From Thiothrix nivea DSM 5205 (GTDB lineage: Bacteria; Pseudomonadota; Gammaproteobacteria; Thiotrichales; Thiotrichaceae), in contig NZ_JH651384.1 of assembly GCF_000260135.1 (NCBI RefSeq), positions 3,952,693 to 4,016,692 of the forward strand: 64,000 nt of DNA, read 5' to 3'. Position numbers and translations under genes: made by a program. Positions 1-7,843 of this stretch are shown one piece after another. Below the pieces are notes generated by a model that was not told where the DNA came from, ran no database searches, and saw only the letters and a program-made list of their open reading frames with translations. The stretch's first letter is position 1. Each line of letters begins with the position of its first letter.

Positions 1-114
1 ATAAATATGGATTTTTCGTCTACGACGCTCATGCTGTACCCGTTGTGGGAGGATTGGCTGAATTAGTAGTGTAAGTGTACAGCAACATTTGCGCCATTGC
101 GTTGGGGGTAGCTA

Positions 115-399
115 TCAAAACGCCTCCGGCCAACGCCGCGCCGTATGCAAAACCGCCAAAATATCCACTTGGTTACTCTTGATCCGGTACACCACAATAA
201 ACGGCGTACCCGCCACCACCAGTTCACGGGTAGCTTCCACCCGCCCCGGTCTGCCCAGGAAAGGATGTTCTGCCAGTTGCCCGACCCGTTTCTCGAGCAG
301 CTCACACACGGTCAAGGCGGCAGGTGGGTTTTCCATGCCAATGAATTCAAACACGGCATCCAGATCGCGGATTGCCCCTTGTTGCCAGACAATCAGCAT
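115..399 (-). CDS. RelE/ParE-family toxin of a type II toxin-antitoxin pair
   Basis: A 94-residue protein with the size and pattern of ParE/RelE toxins: an N-terminal strand (LIVWQQGAIRDLDAVFEFI), a central helix with an FLGRPGRV-type turn, a TPFIVVYRI strand and a C-terminal VLHTARRWP ending typical of ParE. Its start codon shares one base with the stop of the upstream antitoxin gene (TGATG), so the two are translationally coupled. ParE-type toxins target gyrase and RelE-type toxins cleave ribosome-bound mRNA; the sequence alone favours the ParE/plasmid-stabilisation branch. Expression is probably autoregulated through the antitoxin. The family assignment is solid; the cellular target is inference. 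Confidence 0.85.
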   Translation of the reverse strand: MLIVWQQGAIRDLDAVFEFIGMENPPAALTVCELLEKRVGQLAEHPFLGRPGRVEATRELVVAGTPFIVVYRIKSNQVDILAVLHTARRWPEAF

Positions 400-650
400 C
401 AGTTCAATTGCCCTTGCAGCCGTTTGCGCAGATTGGAAAATACTTCCTCGTGGGCGACGCCTTCCTCCCCGGCATCTGCTGCCGCCAGCCGCTTGCGGAT
501 CAGCTCCACCTGCCAGTAGTGCAGTTCCAGATAAGCGTCGATGGCCTCATTGATCAGGGTGGAACGGTCAAGCTGCATGGTTTGCGCCAGTTGGTCCAGC
601 GCACTGCGTTTCTCGGTTTCAATGCGGAACCCGATGGATTCTTTCGACAT
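399..650 (-). CDS. Ribbon-helix-helix (CopG-like) antitoxin
   Basis: An 83-residue protein whose N-terminus (SIGFRIETEKRSALDQLAQ) gives the beta-strand of an RHH fold, followed by two helices with the DRSTLINEAIDAYL pattern. The rest is a charged helical tail expected to wrap the toxin. I chose the ATG at 650 because GGAGG lies six bases upstream; the longer TTG start adds only an Arg-rich stretch. It precedes and overlaps the toxin gene by one base. RHH antitoxins neutralise the partner toxin and repress their own operon. It lies just downstream of the oppC-like gene on the same strand, which may be accidental. Confidence 0.85.
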   Translation of the reverse strand: MSKESIGFRIETEKRSALDQLAQTMQLDRSTLINEAIDAYLELHYWQVELIRKRLAAADAGEEGVAHEEVFSNLRKRLQGQLN

Positions 651-708
651 AACACGCCTCCGCCTCAAACAATGTATAACGCCATGTTACAATGTTTATA
701 AACGCCAC

Positions 709-1557
709 TCAAATATTTTTCGGATCCAGCGCATCCCGCAACCCATCCCCCAGGAAATTCAGGCAAAACAGCGTCACCGCCAGAAACCCCGCCGGGAACA
801 GCAGCATCCACGGCGCGGTTTCCATTTGTTGCGCACCTTCGGCAATCAGCACGCCCCAACTGGTCAGCGGCTCCTGCACCCCCAGCCCCAAGAAACTTAG
901 GAACGACTCGAACAAAATCACCTGCGGCACCGTCAGCGTCGCGTACACGATCACCGATCCCAGTGTATTCGGCACGATATGACGGCGGATGATGCCGAAA
1001 TGGCTGACCCCGCTGACCCGCGCTGCTTCCACGAACGTGCGCCCTTTCAGCGACAATGCCTGACCCCGCACAATCCGTGCCATCGTCAGCCATTCCACCG
1101 CACCAATTGCCACGAAGATCAGGAAAATACTGCGCCCGAAATACACCATCAGCAGGATGACGAAAAACATGAAGGGAAGGGCGTACAACACATCCACAAA
1201 GCGCATCATCAGCGCATCGGTGCGCCCGCCCAGGTAGCCTGCCGCCGCGCCGTACAATACCCCAATCAGTAGGCTCACGCTGGTCGCCGCCAGACCCACC
1301 ATCAGGGAAATCCTTCCCCCAATCAGCGTGCGCGTGAACAGGTCGCGCCCATTCGCATCCGTCCCAAACCAGAAACCATTCGCCCAGTCTGGCGGCGTAC
1401 CCATATTGTCCCAATAAATTTCATCGTAAGGGTGCGAGCTGAACAGCGGCCCCAACAAACACAGCAAACCAATAGCCAGCAACACCAGCGCACTGCCCAC
1501 TGCCATCCGGTTACGCAACAACCGCCGCCATGCTTTTCCCCATAGCGAATTACTCAT
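709..1557 (-). CDS. oppC: OppC-type peptide ABC transporter permease
   Basis: Inner-membrane permease of the DppC/OppC family (282 residues). A short cytoplasmic N-terminus precedes TM1 (ALVLLAIGLLCLLGPLF), followed by the family's periplasmic loop (WFGTDANGRDLFTRT) and five further TM segments. The ATPase-docking EAA loop is EAARVSGVSHFGIIRRHI. The ATG at 1557 has GAGG upstream and overlaps the end of oppB by 8 bases; a TTG 18 bases earlier is less likely. It would pair with OppB to form the pore of a peptide/nickel-class importer. Neither the ATPases nor the binding protein is adjacent, so the substrate is unknown and partners must be encoded elsewhere. Confidence 0.88.
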   Translation of the reverse strand: MSNSLWGKAWRRLLRNRMAVGSALVLLAIGLLCLLGPLFSSHPYDEIYWDNMGTPPDWANGFWFGTDANGRDLFTRTLIGGRISLMVGLAATSVSLLIGVLYGAAAGYLGGRTDALMMRFVDVLYALPFMFFVILLMVYFGRSIFLIFVAIGAVEWLTMARIVRGQALSLKGRTFVEAARVSGVSHFGIIRRHIVPNTLGSVIVYATLTVPQVILFESFLSFLGLGVQEPLTSWGVLIAEGAQQMETAPWMLLFPAGFLAVTLFCLNFLGDGLRDALDPKNI

Positions 1558-2470
1558 ACCGCACCCTCGGATCAACCAGCCCGTAAGTCACATCCACCAG
1601 TAGATTCATCGCAATGATCAGCGCCCCGTAAAACACCACCACGCCCATCACCAGCGTGTAATCCCGGTTCAGTGCCCCTTGCACGAAATGCCGCCCGATA
1701 CCCGGAATCCCGAATATCTGCTCGATCACCACCGAGCCGGTAATGATCGCCGCCGTCGCCGGCCCTAGCCAGGAGATCACCGGCAGTAGTGCTCCTTTCA
1801 GCACATGCCGCCGCAGGATCAGCCCCAACGGCAAACCCTTGGCGAACGCGGTGCGGATGTGCGGGCTGCCCAAGGTTTCCAGCATACTGGCACGCATCAT
1901 CCGCGCCGCGTAGGCAATCTGTGGCAATGCCAGTGCAATCACCGGCAGCACCGCTGATTTCCAGCCCTGATTCCAACCCGCTACCGGCAGCCAGTGCAGG
2001 AATACCCCAAACACCAGCGCCAGCAATGGTGCCATCACGAAATTGGGGATGGTGATGCCGGTCATCGCCAGTGCCATTACTGCATGATCCAGCGGCTGGT
2101 TCTGCTTCAGTGCTGCCAGCATCCCGGCGGGGATACCAACCAGCAGCGCCAGCAGCATGGCGGATAGCCCCAGTTGCATCGACACGGGAAAGCCTTCCGC
2201 AATCAACTCGCTGACGCTGTGATCCTTGTATTTGAAGGAGGGGCCGAAATCCCCCCGCGCTATGTTCAGCAAGTAATAGCCGTATTGCACCGGCAATGGC
2301 TGATCCAAGTGGTAGGCGCGATCCAGATTGGCCTGGATTTCTGGCGGAACCGGGCGCTCACGGTCAAACGGCCCGCCGGGCGCCAGCCGGACAAGGAAAA
2401 AAGCCAGCGTGACGATCACCAGCAGGGTAGGCAATGCGCCAGCCAAGCGTTTGAAAAGATAATGCAACAC
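1550..2470 (-). CDS. oppB: OppB-type peptide ABC transporter permease
   Basis: At 306 residues this matches the usual OppB length. It opens with the family signature MLHYLFKRLAGALPTLLVIV and a first TM segment, then a long periplasmic region (residues about 30-95), and five more TM segments. The EAA-type loop is AFAKGLPLGLILRRHVLKGA and the C-terminus is VDPRVRYE, as in OppB/DppB. It is first in a two-gene operon with oppC. Its promoter region (2471-2599) is shared with a divergent arsR-type gene and holds a perfect palindrome, so transcription is probably controlled by that regulator. Thiol, metal or sulfur-linked control is inference from the regulator family. Confidence 0.88.
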   Translation of the reverse strand: MLHYLFKRLAGALPTLLVIVTLAFFLVRLAPGGPFDRERPVPPEIQANLDRAYHLDQPLPVQYGYYLLNIARGDFGPSFKYKDHSVSELIAEGFPVSMQLGLSAMLLALLVGIPAGMLAALKQNQPLDHAVMALAMTGITIPNFVMAPLLALVFGVFLHWLPVAGWNQGWKSAVLPVIALALPQIAYAARMMRASMLETLGSPHIRTAFAKGLPLGLILRRHVLKGALLPVISWLGPATAAIITGSVVIEQIFGIPGIGRHFVQGALNRDYTLVMGVVVFYGALIIAMNLLVDVTYGLVDPRVRYE

Positions 2471-2511
2471 AACAAATTTCCGGATTAAGGTGACAATCTG
2501 ATGGAAAACCT

Positions 2512-2531
2512 TTAGAATAAGTTTATTCTAA
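2512..2531. promoter_or_regulatory. Perfect palindromic operator between oppB and arsR-like gene
   Basis: The 9-bp arms TTAGAATAA and TTATTCTAA flank a 2-bp GT spacer with no mismatch. The site is about 40 bp upstream of oppB and 68 bp upstream of the divergent ArsR-family gene, in an A+T-rich promoter region. ArsR/SmtB regulators bind this kind of short A+T-rich imperfect dyad, so this is the likely operator for autoregulation and control of oppBC. Confidence 0.7.
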
Positions 2532-2599
2532 TATGCTAATTTACCTCATTAGACCCGCTAGCCGCCTATTTTATAAACGACCTGGATACAGGTGAAAAA

Positions 2600-2914
2600 A
2601 TGCAAGAGCAAGATTATCGCATCACATTGGACGGTGTGCCGGTGGAAGAAGACAGCATTGAAGCTGTATGCCGTTCCCTCAAGGCGGCTTCCCACCCGCT
2701 GCGGCTGAAAATCATGTGCCTGCTGAAAAATACTGACATGACTGTACAGGAAATTGTCGATCATGTCGGCACGACCCAGAGCAATGTTTCCCAGCATCTG
2801 GCGATCATGCGTGATAAAGGACTTTTATTGTCAAGCAAGGTTTCCAATCGTGTTTATTACCGGTTGTCTGATTCCCATGTTGCCCTCCTGGATGCTTGTT
2901 CCCCTTTAAAATAA
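2600..2914 (+). CDS. ArsR-family winged-helix transcriptional regulator
   Basis: A 104-residue ArsR/SmtB-type repressor. The core is ASHPLRLKIMCLL (residues 30-42), the recognition helix region TTQSNVSQHLAIMRDKGLL (58-76) and the wing RVYYRL (84-89). Cysteines lie at 24, 40 and 100. Cys40 in the IMCLL helix and Cys100 in the last helix occupy the places where BigR/SqrR-type sulfide and persulfide sensors carry their reactive pair, but no ELCVCD arsenite motif is present. AGGTGA precedes the ATG. It is divergent from oppBC across a palindrome. Persulfide sensing is inference from the cysteine pattern. Confidence 0.85.
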   Translation: MQEQDYRITLDGVPVEEDSIEAVCRSLKAASHPLRLKIMCLLKNTDMTVQEIVDHVGTTQSNVSQHLAIMRDKGLLLSSKVSNRVYYRLSDSHVALLDACSPLK

Positions 2915-3063
2915 AAACCATCAAACGGTTCTTTGCCGTTGCCTGTAAGCAGGTCGGTTTTCCCCGGCTATTCATCCTGATTATGGTTGCCTGATTGTAC
3001 ATACGCAATTCAGAATATTAGGCTACACTTGTGTGAAGCGACTTACATAATGAAGGAAAAATA

Positions 3064-3951
3064 ATGAGCACGCAGTATTTGACCCTTGCTGGAGTTGGCA
3101 AAAATGATTGGTGGCGTTATCTGGTCAGTATTATCCTGATTGTATTTTTCTGGCAGGTCATTGGTGCGTTGCCACTGGGGGCGCTGGTTATCGTGCTGAT
3201 GGGGGATAATGACCCAACCACCAATGTTGAGCTTGACCCACTAAAGTTTGAAGGGGTCGACAGTATCTGGCCCTATCTGGCCATCAATTTCACCATTTTG
3301 GGGATGTTGTTGGGGCTGTTTCTGGCTGTGCGTTTCATCCACAAACGTTACCTGCGCACAGTGGTGACGCCGCTGGAGCAGGTTGACTGGCGGCGCCTGC
3401 TGCTGGGGTTTGGCGTGTTCTTGCTGCTGATTGCCTCCGCCACGTTGATTGAGGCGCTGTTTAAGCCGGGCGAATATGCAGTGAGTTTTGATGCGCGCCA
3501 GTTTCTGCTGTTCCTGCCAGTGGCACTGGTAGTGACGCCCTTGCAGGCAGCGGCGGAGGAGTTGCTGTTCCGGGGCTATCTGATGCAGGGCATGGGTTTG
3601 CTCACCCGTAGCAAGGCCGTGCCGGTGCTGGGTTCCTCATTACTGTTCATGGCAGCGCACCTGACCAACCCGGAAATGGTGGAAGATGTCTATCTGGTGC
3701 CAGTGCTGTATTTCCTGCTGGCGTTGTTCCTGGCGGTCATCACCATCAAAAGCAATTCGCTGGAGCTGGCGATTGGCGTGCATGCAGCCAACAACCTGTT
3801 TGCAGTGCTGGTGATGAATTATGAGAATTCGGCTTTGCCTGCACCCTCCATTTTTACCGCCAACGCGATTGACCCGCTGGCTAGCCTGGTCAGTTTCGTG
3901 GTGGTGGCGTCAGCGTTCTACTGGATTGTGTTTGTTTGGCGTAAGGTTTAG
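3064..3951 (+). CDS. CPBP-family intramembrane metalloprotease
   Basis: A 295-residue polytopic protein with about eight hydrophobic segments. It carries the three CPBP (Abi/Rce1-like) motifs: AAEELLFRGYLMQGM (about residues 162-176) with the catalytic EE pair, a second histidine in MAAHLTNPE, and a third histidine motif in IGVHAANNLFAVL. These residues form the metal-binding site of the Rce1-type CAAX protease fold. In bacteria such proteins act in prenyl-type processing, bacteriocin immunity or membrane-stress signalling; nothing nearby shows which. It is a single gene preceded by a 149-bp intergenic region. The family call is firm and the substrate unknown. Confidence 0.88.
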   Translation: MSTQYLTLAGVGKNDWWRYLVSIILIVFFWQVIGALPLGALVIVLMGDNDPTTNVELDPLKFEGVDSIWPYLAINFTILGMLLGLFLAVRFIHKRYLRTVVTPLEQVDWRRLLLGFGVFLLLIASATLIEALFKPGEYAVSFDARQFLLFLPVALVVTPLQAAAEELLFRGYLMQGMGLLTRSKAVPVLGSSLLFMAAHLTNPEMVEDVYLVPVLYFLLALFLAVITIKSNSLELAIGVHAANNLFAVLVMNYENSALPAPSIFTANAIDPLASLVSFVVVASAFYWIVFVWRKV

Positions 3952-4240
3952 TGGTTGGAATGGCAAGAGATGAGCAAATTGTCGTGTTATGTCCTCAACG
4001 GCTGCGCACTGGAATACGTGGCGCGGCAAAAGCTGCCCAAAGCACTGTTGGCGCAACTGGAGGGGTTGTCCCCATTTTTGCATGATCGCAATGCTTTAGA
4101 GTAAGCTTGTTTCATACGAAAGGACTCAGGAAAACAACGCCCGGCTACTTCGTGAAAGTTGAACTGCATCCCGACGCCGAAACCGATCTGGTTGATGGCT
4201 TCACTTTTAGGTAATGAATGAATCTAACCCCCGACAATTA
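3952..4240. other. Degraded stretch between CPBP gene and nadD
   Basis: No convincing full gene is seen here. A 44-codon ORF (3970-4104, plus) has only a weak ribosome-binding site and no recognised family. It is followed by a short remnant resembling the beginning of a ParE toxin (listed separately) and then by a G/C-rich repeat. The stretch looks like the remains of a small gene or toxin-antitoxin locus. Confidence 0.4.
4146..4214 (+). pseudogene. N-terminal remnant of a RelE/ParE-type toxin
   Basis: About 22 codons read YFVKVELHPDAETDLVDGF and then stop. This matches the opening strand and first helix of ParE-like toxins (compare V-E-hydrophobic-H-P-x-A-E-x-D/E-L). A stop follows at once and nothing downstream continues the fold before the G/C-rich repeat, so the gene is truncated. 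It differs from the intact toxin at 115-399. The match covers only about 20 residues, so the call is tentative. Confidence 0.4.
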
Positions 4241-4294
4241 CCTCTCCCCCTCGCCCGCTCAGCGGGAGAGGGGAGCGGGGGGTGAGGGTTCTTC
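4241..4294. repeat. REP-like G/C-rich palindromic repeat before nadD
   Basis: Alternating C-rich and G-rich tracts form an imperfect inverted repeat around CCCGCTCAGCGGG, and the unit ends in GAGGGTTCTTC. The element at 19635-19749 has the same composition and the same GGGTTCTTC ending, so this is a dispersed repeat family. It abuts the nadD start codon, and its GGTGAGGG is the only Shine-Dalgarno-like sequence available to nadD. Confidence 0.6.
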
Positions 4295-4297
4295 CCC

Positions 4298-4921
4298 ATG
4301 ATCGGTATCCTCGGCGGCACCTTCGACCCTATCCACTTCGGCCACCTGCGCACCGCGCTGGAAGTCGCGGAACATTTCGGCATCCCCGACATGCGCCTGA
4401 TCCCCGGCAAGGTTCCGCCGCACCGCCCACAGCCGGTCGCTACCCCTGAACAGCGGTTGACCATGCTGCAAGCCGCCATCGCCAGCGAACCCTGCCTGCA
4501 AGCCGACGACCGCGAACTGCGCCGCGACGGCTATTCCTACAGCTTCGACACCCTCACCTCCATCCGCGCCGAAGTTGGCGGCAAACGCCCGCTCCTGTTC
4601 ACCCTCGGCTTCGACGCCTTCCAGCATTTCCAAAGTTGGCATCGCTGGCAGGAAATTTTACAACTCGCGCATCTGGTCGTCGTCCACCGTCCGGGGTATA
4701 GTCTGCCCCCCGAGGGCTGGCACACCCCATTCCTGGGTACAAACCCGGACGATTTGCACACCACCCCGGCAGGAAACATTTATTCGCTGGCGGTGACCGC
4801 GCTGGATATTTCCGCCACCGACTTGCGTACACGCTTGAAAGCAGGAAAAAACCCCCGATATTTGTTGCCGGACACAGTTCTCGGCTATATTCAAACACAT
4901 CAACTGTATTGTGAAACTTAA
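4298..4921 (+). CDS. nadD: Nicotinate-nucleotide adenylyltransferase
   Basis: A 207-residue cytoplasmic enzyme that adenylates nicotinate mononucleotide to deamido-NAD+ in NAD synthesis. The nucleotidyltransferase signature [12 protein letters not shown] spans residues 6-17, [10 protein letters not shown] follows as in NadD, and the C-terminal ISATDLR motif sits near residue 176. The stop codon overlaps the rsfS start by one base, giving the conserved nadD-rsfS-rlmH order. The start codon directly follows a G/C-rich repeat that may supply the ribosome-binding site. Length and motifs are normal. Confidence 0.96.
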   Translation: MIGILGGTFDPIHFGHLRTALEVAEHFGIPDMRLIPGKVPPHRPQPVATPEQRLTMLQAAIASEPCLQADDRELRRDGYSYSFDTLTSIRAEVGGKRPLLFTLGFDAFQHFQSWHRWQEILQLAHLVVVHRPGYSLPPEGWHTPFLGTNPDDLHTTPAGNIYSLAVTALDISATDLRTRLKAGKNPRYLLPDTVLGYIQTHQLYCET

Positions 4922-5277
4922 TGGAATTTGAAAAACTTCAGCAATTAGTCATTGAAAAATTGGAAGATATGAAAGGCACTGATATCAAGTGTATCGATGT
5001 GCGCGGTAAATCTTCCATCACTGATATGCTCATCATTGCCACTGGCAACTCCACCCGCCATGTCAAATCCCTCGCCCAAAGCGTTGAGCTGGCAGCCAAG
5101 GAAGCCGGTAACCAACCCCTTGGCGTGGAAGGCGAACGTGATGGCGAATGGGTGCTGGTTGACCTGAACGACATTATTCTGCACGTTATGCTGCAAACCA
5201 CCCGTGATTTCTACAACCTCGAAAAACTGTGGGAAGCGGGCGAAGCGATCCCGCAAGTACGTGCCGGAGCCGCCTGA
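4921..5277 (+). CDS. rsfS: Ribosome silencing factor RsfS
   Basis: A 118-residue RsfS/Iojap protein that binds L14 on the 50S subunit and blocks subunit joining under starvation. The family core is recognisable: [20 protein letters not shown] (about residues 20-39), then [27 protein letters not shown] and the FYNLEKLW ending. The gene overlaps nadD by one base and is followed immediately by rlmH, as in most proteobacteria. Translational coupling is likely. Confidence 0.95.
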   Translation: MEFEKLQQLVIEKLEDMKGTDIKCIDVRGKSSITDMLIIATGNSTRHVKSLAQSVELAAKEAGNQPLGVEGERDGEWVLVDLNDIILHVMLQTTRDFYNLEKLWEAGEAIPQVRAGAA

Positions 5278-5751
5278 GTGCGGATTCACCTGCTGGCCGT
5301 TGGTACCAAAATGCCGGGGTGGGTGAATACGGGTACAGAGGAATACGCCAACCGGATGCCGCCGCAATGCCAGTTGCTGATCCGCGAAATTGCTGCTGAG
5401 AAGCGCACCAAAAACAGTGACCTGCAACGCATACGCCAGAACGAAGGTGAAAAGTTGCTGGCCGCTATTCCGGAGGGCAGTTTGGTGATTACGCTGGATG
5501 TGAAAGGCAAAGCGTGGTCAACCGAACAGCTTGCCCAGCAGCTCGATAGTTGGATGATGTCGGGTCGTGATGTCAGTCTGCTGGTCGGCGGCCCAGAAGG
5601 CTTGTCGCCCGCCTGTTTGCAACGCGCCGAACAAAGTTGGTCGTTGTCGCCGCTGACCTTCCCGCATCCGCTGGTGCGTATTGTGGTGGCTGAACAATTG
5701 TTCCGCGCCTGGAGCATCCTGACGAACCATCCTTACCATCGCGGGGACTAA
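5278..5751 (+). CDS. rlmH: 23S rRNA (pseudouridine1915-N3)-methyltransferase
   Basis: A 157-residue SPOUT methyltransferase that modifies pseudouridine 1915 in helix 69 of 23S rRNA. The start is a GTG directly after the rsfS stop, giving the expected [14 protein letters not shown]-terminus. The C-terminal knot is intact: [17 protein letters not shown], then [20 protein letters not shown] and the NHPYHRGD terminus that binds SAM and substrate. It sits within nadD-rsfS-rlmH-maf with no gaps, so it is probably co-transcribed. Confidence 0.96.
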   Translation: MRIHLLAVGTKMPGWVNTGTEEYANRMPPQCQLLIREIAAEKRTKNSDLQRIRQNEGEKLLAAIPEGSLVITLDVKGKAWSTEQLAQQLDSWMMSGRDVSLLVGGPEGLSPACLQRAEQSWSLSPLTFPHPLVRIVVAEQLFRAWSILTNHPYHRGD

Positions 5752-6342
5752 ATGAAACAGCCGCAGCTGGTGCTGGCATCCGCTTCGCCTCGTCGCCGCG
5801 AATTACTGGCGCAAATCGGCCTGAATTTTCTGGTACAAACGGCGGACATTGAGGAAACGCCACTACCCGGCGAATCCGCCGAAGCCTTGGTCAAGCGTCT
5901 GGCGAAAGAAAAGGCCGAAGCTGTGTGGATAAGTAGGGGCGTATCGCATACGCCCTCTTTGCCGGTACTAGGTTCCGACACCCTCGGCATCCTGGACGGC
6001 GAATTGCTGGTCAAACCAGCCGATTTCGAGGACGCCCGGCGGATGTTGCGTAAAATGTCCGGCCAACGGCATGAAATCCTCACAGCGGTTGCCCTGACTG
6101 GCGCAGGCGGGACGCAAGTCATTGTAAACCGCAGCGTGGTGAAGTTCCGTGCATTAACCGATGCGGAAATTCTGGCATACTGGCAAACAGGGGAACCGCA
6201 GGATAAAGCTGGCGCTTACGCTATCCAGGGGTACGGAGCCGTATTCATCGAACAACTGGAAGGCTCGTATTCAGGCGTCATGGGGTTGCCCCTGTTTGAA
6301 ACGGCGCAACTGCTGCAAGCGGCAGGTATAATAATATTCTAG
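5752..6342 (+). CDS. Maf-family nucleotide pyrophosphatase
   Basis: A 196-residue Maf protein (YhdE-like dTTP/UTP pyrophosphatase type) that hydrolyses non-canonical or canonical NTPs. Seen are LASASPRRRELLAQIGL near the N-terminus, the catalytic-loop GSDTLGILDGELLVKP, and the GAYAIQGYGAVFIEQLEGSYSGVMGLPL signature. It starts one base after rlmH. An unusual feature is an insertion of a few residues (ISRGVSHTPS) just before VLGSDT; at DNA level it is a 19-bp palindrome with 8-bp arms that stays in frame. The flanking motifs are intact, so the enzyme is probably still active. Confidence 0.9.
   Translation: MKQPQLVLASASPRRRELLAQIGLNFLVQTADIEETPLPGESAEALVKRLAKEKAEAVWISRGVSHTPSLPVLGSDTLGILDGELLVKPADFEDARRMLRKMSGQRHEILTAVALTGAGGTQVIVNRSVVKFRALTDAEILAYWQTGEPQDKAGAYAIQGYGAVFIEQLEGSYSGVMGLPLFETAQLLQAAGIIIF
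5937..5955. repeat. Short palindrome inserted in frame within maf
   Basis: GGGCGTAT and ATACGCCC form perfect 8-bp arms around a CGC loop. The palindrome encodes residues that interrupt the otherwise conserved region before the Maf catalytic loop. It has the look of a small mobile palindromic repeat that has settled in a coding sequence without breaking the frame. No second copy was noticed in this window. Confidence 0.55.
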
Positions 6343-6364
6343 AAATCAAAGCGAAGGCGGATTC

Positions 6365-7843
6365 ATGAGCGCAGAACTGTTAATTAATGTCACCCCACAG
6401 GAATCACGGGTCGCCTTGCTTGAAAATGGTTGTTTGCAGGAGGTACTCATCGAACGGACTTCCCGTAAAGGCATTGTCGGCAATATCTACAAAGGTAAGG
6501 TCTGTCGGGTGCTGCCGGGGATGGAGGCCGCGTTCATCGACATCGGTCTGGAAAAATCTGCCTTTCTGCACGCATCCGACCTCACCCATCCCTCACTCGA
6601 AGAATTCCACGACCATACTATCCCGCGCCCGACCGTACAGATCAGCGAATTGCTATACGAGGGCAAGAAGCTGTTGGTGCAAGTCATCAAGGATCCGCTT
6701 GGTACCAAGGGCGCACGTCTGACCACCCACGTCACCATTCCTTCGCGTTATCTGGTGTTGATGCCTGACAACAACAACCTGGGCATTTCCGGCAAGATCG
6801 AGGAGGCGGCGGAACGTGAGCGGCTGCGTAAGCTGATCGAACAGCTCCGCACTGAACTCGGTGATGATTACGGCTATATTGTGCGTACAGCAGCGGATGG
6901 GATCAGCGAAATTGAATTACGCCGCGACATGAAGTTCCTGCGCAAGCTATGGGAAAATATTGCAAAAACGTCGGCGGAGTCGCCCGCGCCGACGCTGGTG
7001 TATTCCGACCTGCCGCTGGTGTTGCGGGTACTACGCGACATGGTGGGCGAAAAGATCAGTCGGGTGCAGATTGACTCGCGCGAAACCGCTACCAAGGTCA
7101 TCGAATTCAGCCAGAAATACATCCCCGATCTGGCCGGTACTATCGAGCATTACCCCGGTGAGCGCCCGATCTTTGATTTGCACGGCGTCGAGGAGGAAAT
7201 TCAGAAAGCCCTGCAACGCAAGGTGCCGCTCAAATCCGGCGGCTACCTGATCATCGACCAGACCGAGGCGATGACCACTATCGACGTAAATACCGGTGGT
7301 TTCGTTGGCAGCCGCAACCTGGAAGAGACCATTTTCCGCACTAATCTGGAAGCCGCGCAAACCATTGCCCGCCAATTGCGGCTGCGGAATCTTGGCGGTA
7401 TTATCATCATCGACTTCATCGACATGCTGCAACATGACCACCGCCAACAGGTGCTCAAGTTGTTGGAAAAATCACTGGAAAAGGATTACGCCAAAACCTA
7501 CGTCTGCGATGTCTCGCCACTCGGGCTAGTGGAAATGACCCGCAAACGCACCCGTGAAAGCCTGGAACATATCTTGTGTGAACCTTGCCCCTCGTGTGGC
7601 GGTAATGGCTTTGTCAAAACTGCCGAAACCGTCTGCTATGAAATTTTCCGCGAAATCCTGCGCGCGGTACGCCAGTTTGACGCGCGTGAATTGCTGGTGC
7701 TGGCATCGCAGGAAGTGGTAGATTTGCTGCTTGATGAAGAATCCGACAGTTTGGCGGAGCTGCAACAATTTGTAGGCATACCGATCAGGCTGCAAGTGGA
7801 ATCACTTTACACCCAGGAGCATTTCGACGTTGTACTTCTCTAG
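6365..7843 (+). CDS. rng: Ribonuclease G
   Basis: A 492-residue RNase E/G-family endoribonuclease that matures the 5' end of 16S rRNA and degrades mRNA. The order is as in E. coli RNase G: N-terminal MSAELLINVTPQESRVAL, an S1 RNA-binding domain starting near GIVGNIYKGKV (about residue 37), the 5' sensor region, the Mg-binding catalytic block (IDQTEAMTTIDVNTGG and IIIIDFIDM) and a Cys-rich region (CEPCPSCGGNGF) near residue 405. It lacks the long RNase E C-terminal scaffold. It follows maf by 22 bases and overlaps the start of yhdP. Confidence 0.95.
   Translation: MSAELLINVTPQESRVALLENGCLQEVLIERTSRKGIVGNIYKGKVCRVLPGMEAAFIDIGLEKSAFLHASDLTHPSLEEFHDHTIPRPTVQISELLYEGKKLLVQVIKDPLGTKGARLTTHVTIPSRYLVLMPDNNNLGISGKIEEAAERERLRKLIEQLRTELGDDYGYIVRTAADGISEIELRRDMKFLRKLWENIAKTSAESPAPTLVYSDLPLVLRVLRDMVGEKISRVQIDSRETATKVIEFSQKYIPDLAGTIEHYPGERPIFDLHGVEEEIQKALQRKVPLKSGGYLIIDQTEAMTTIDVNTGGFVGSRNLEETIFRTNLEAAQTIARQLRLRNLGGIIIIDFIDMLQHDHRQQVLKLLEKSLEKDYAKTYVCDVSPLGLVEMTRKRTRESLEHILCEPCPSCGGNGFVKTAETVCYEIFREILRAVRQFDARELLVLASQEVVDLLLDEESDSLAELQQFVGIPIRLQVESLYTQEHFDVVLL

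Noticed and set aside
3-74. Open frame of 23 codons running in from the left edge (ending LAELVV)
   Set aside because: It could be the end of a gene outside the window, but it is too short to recognise and another frame is open over the same bases.
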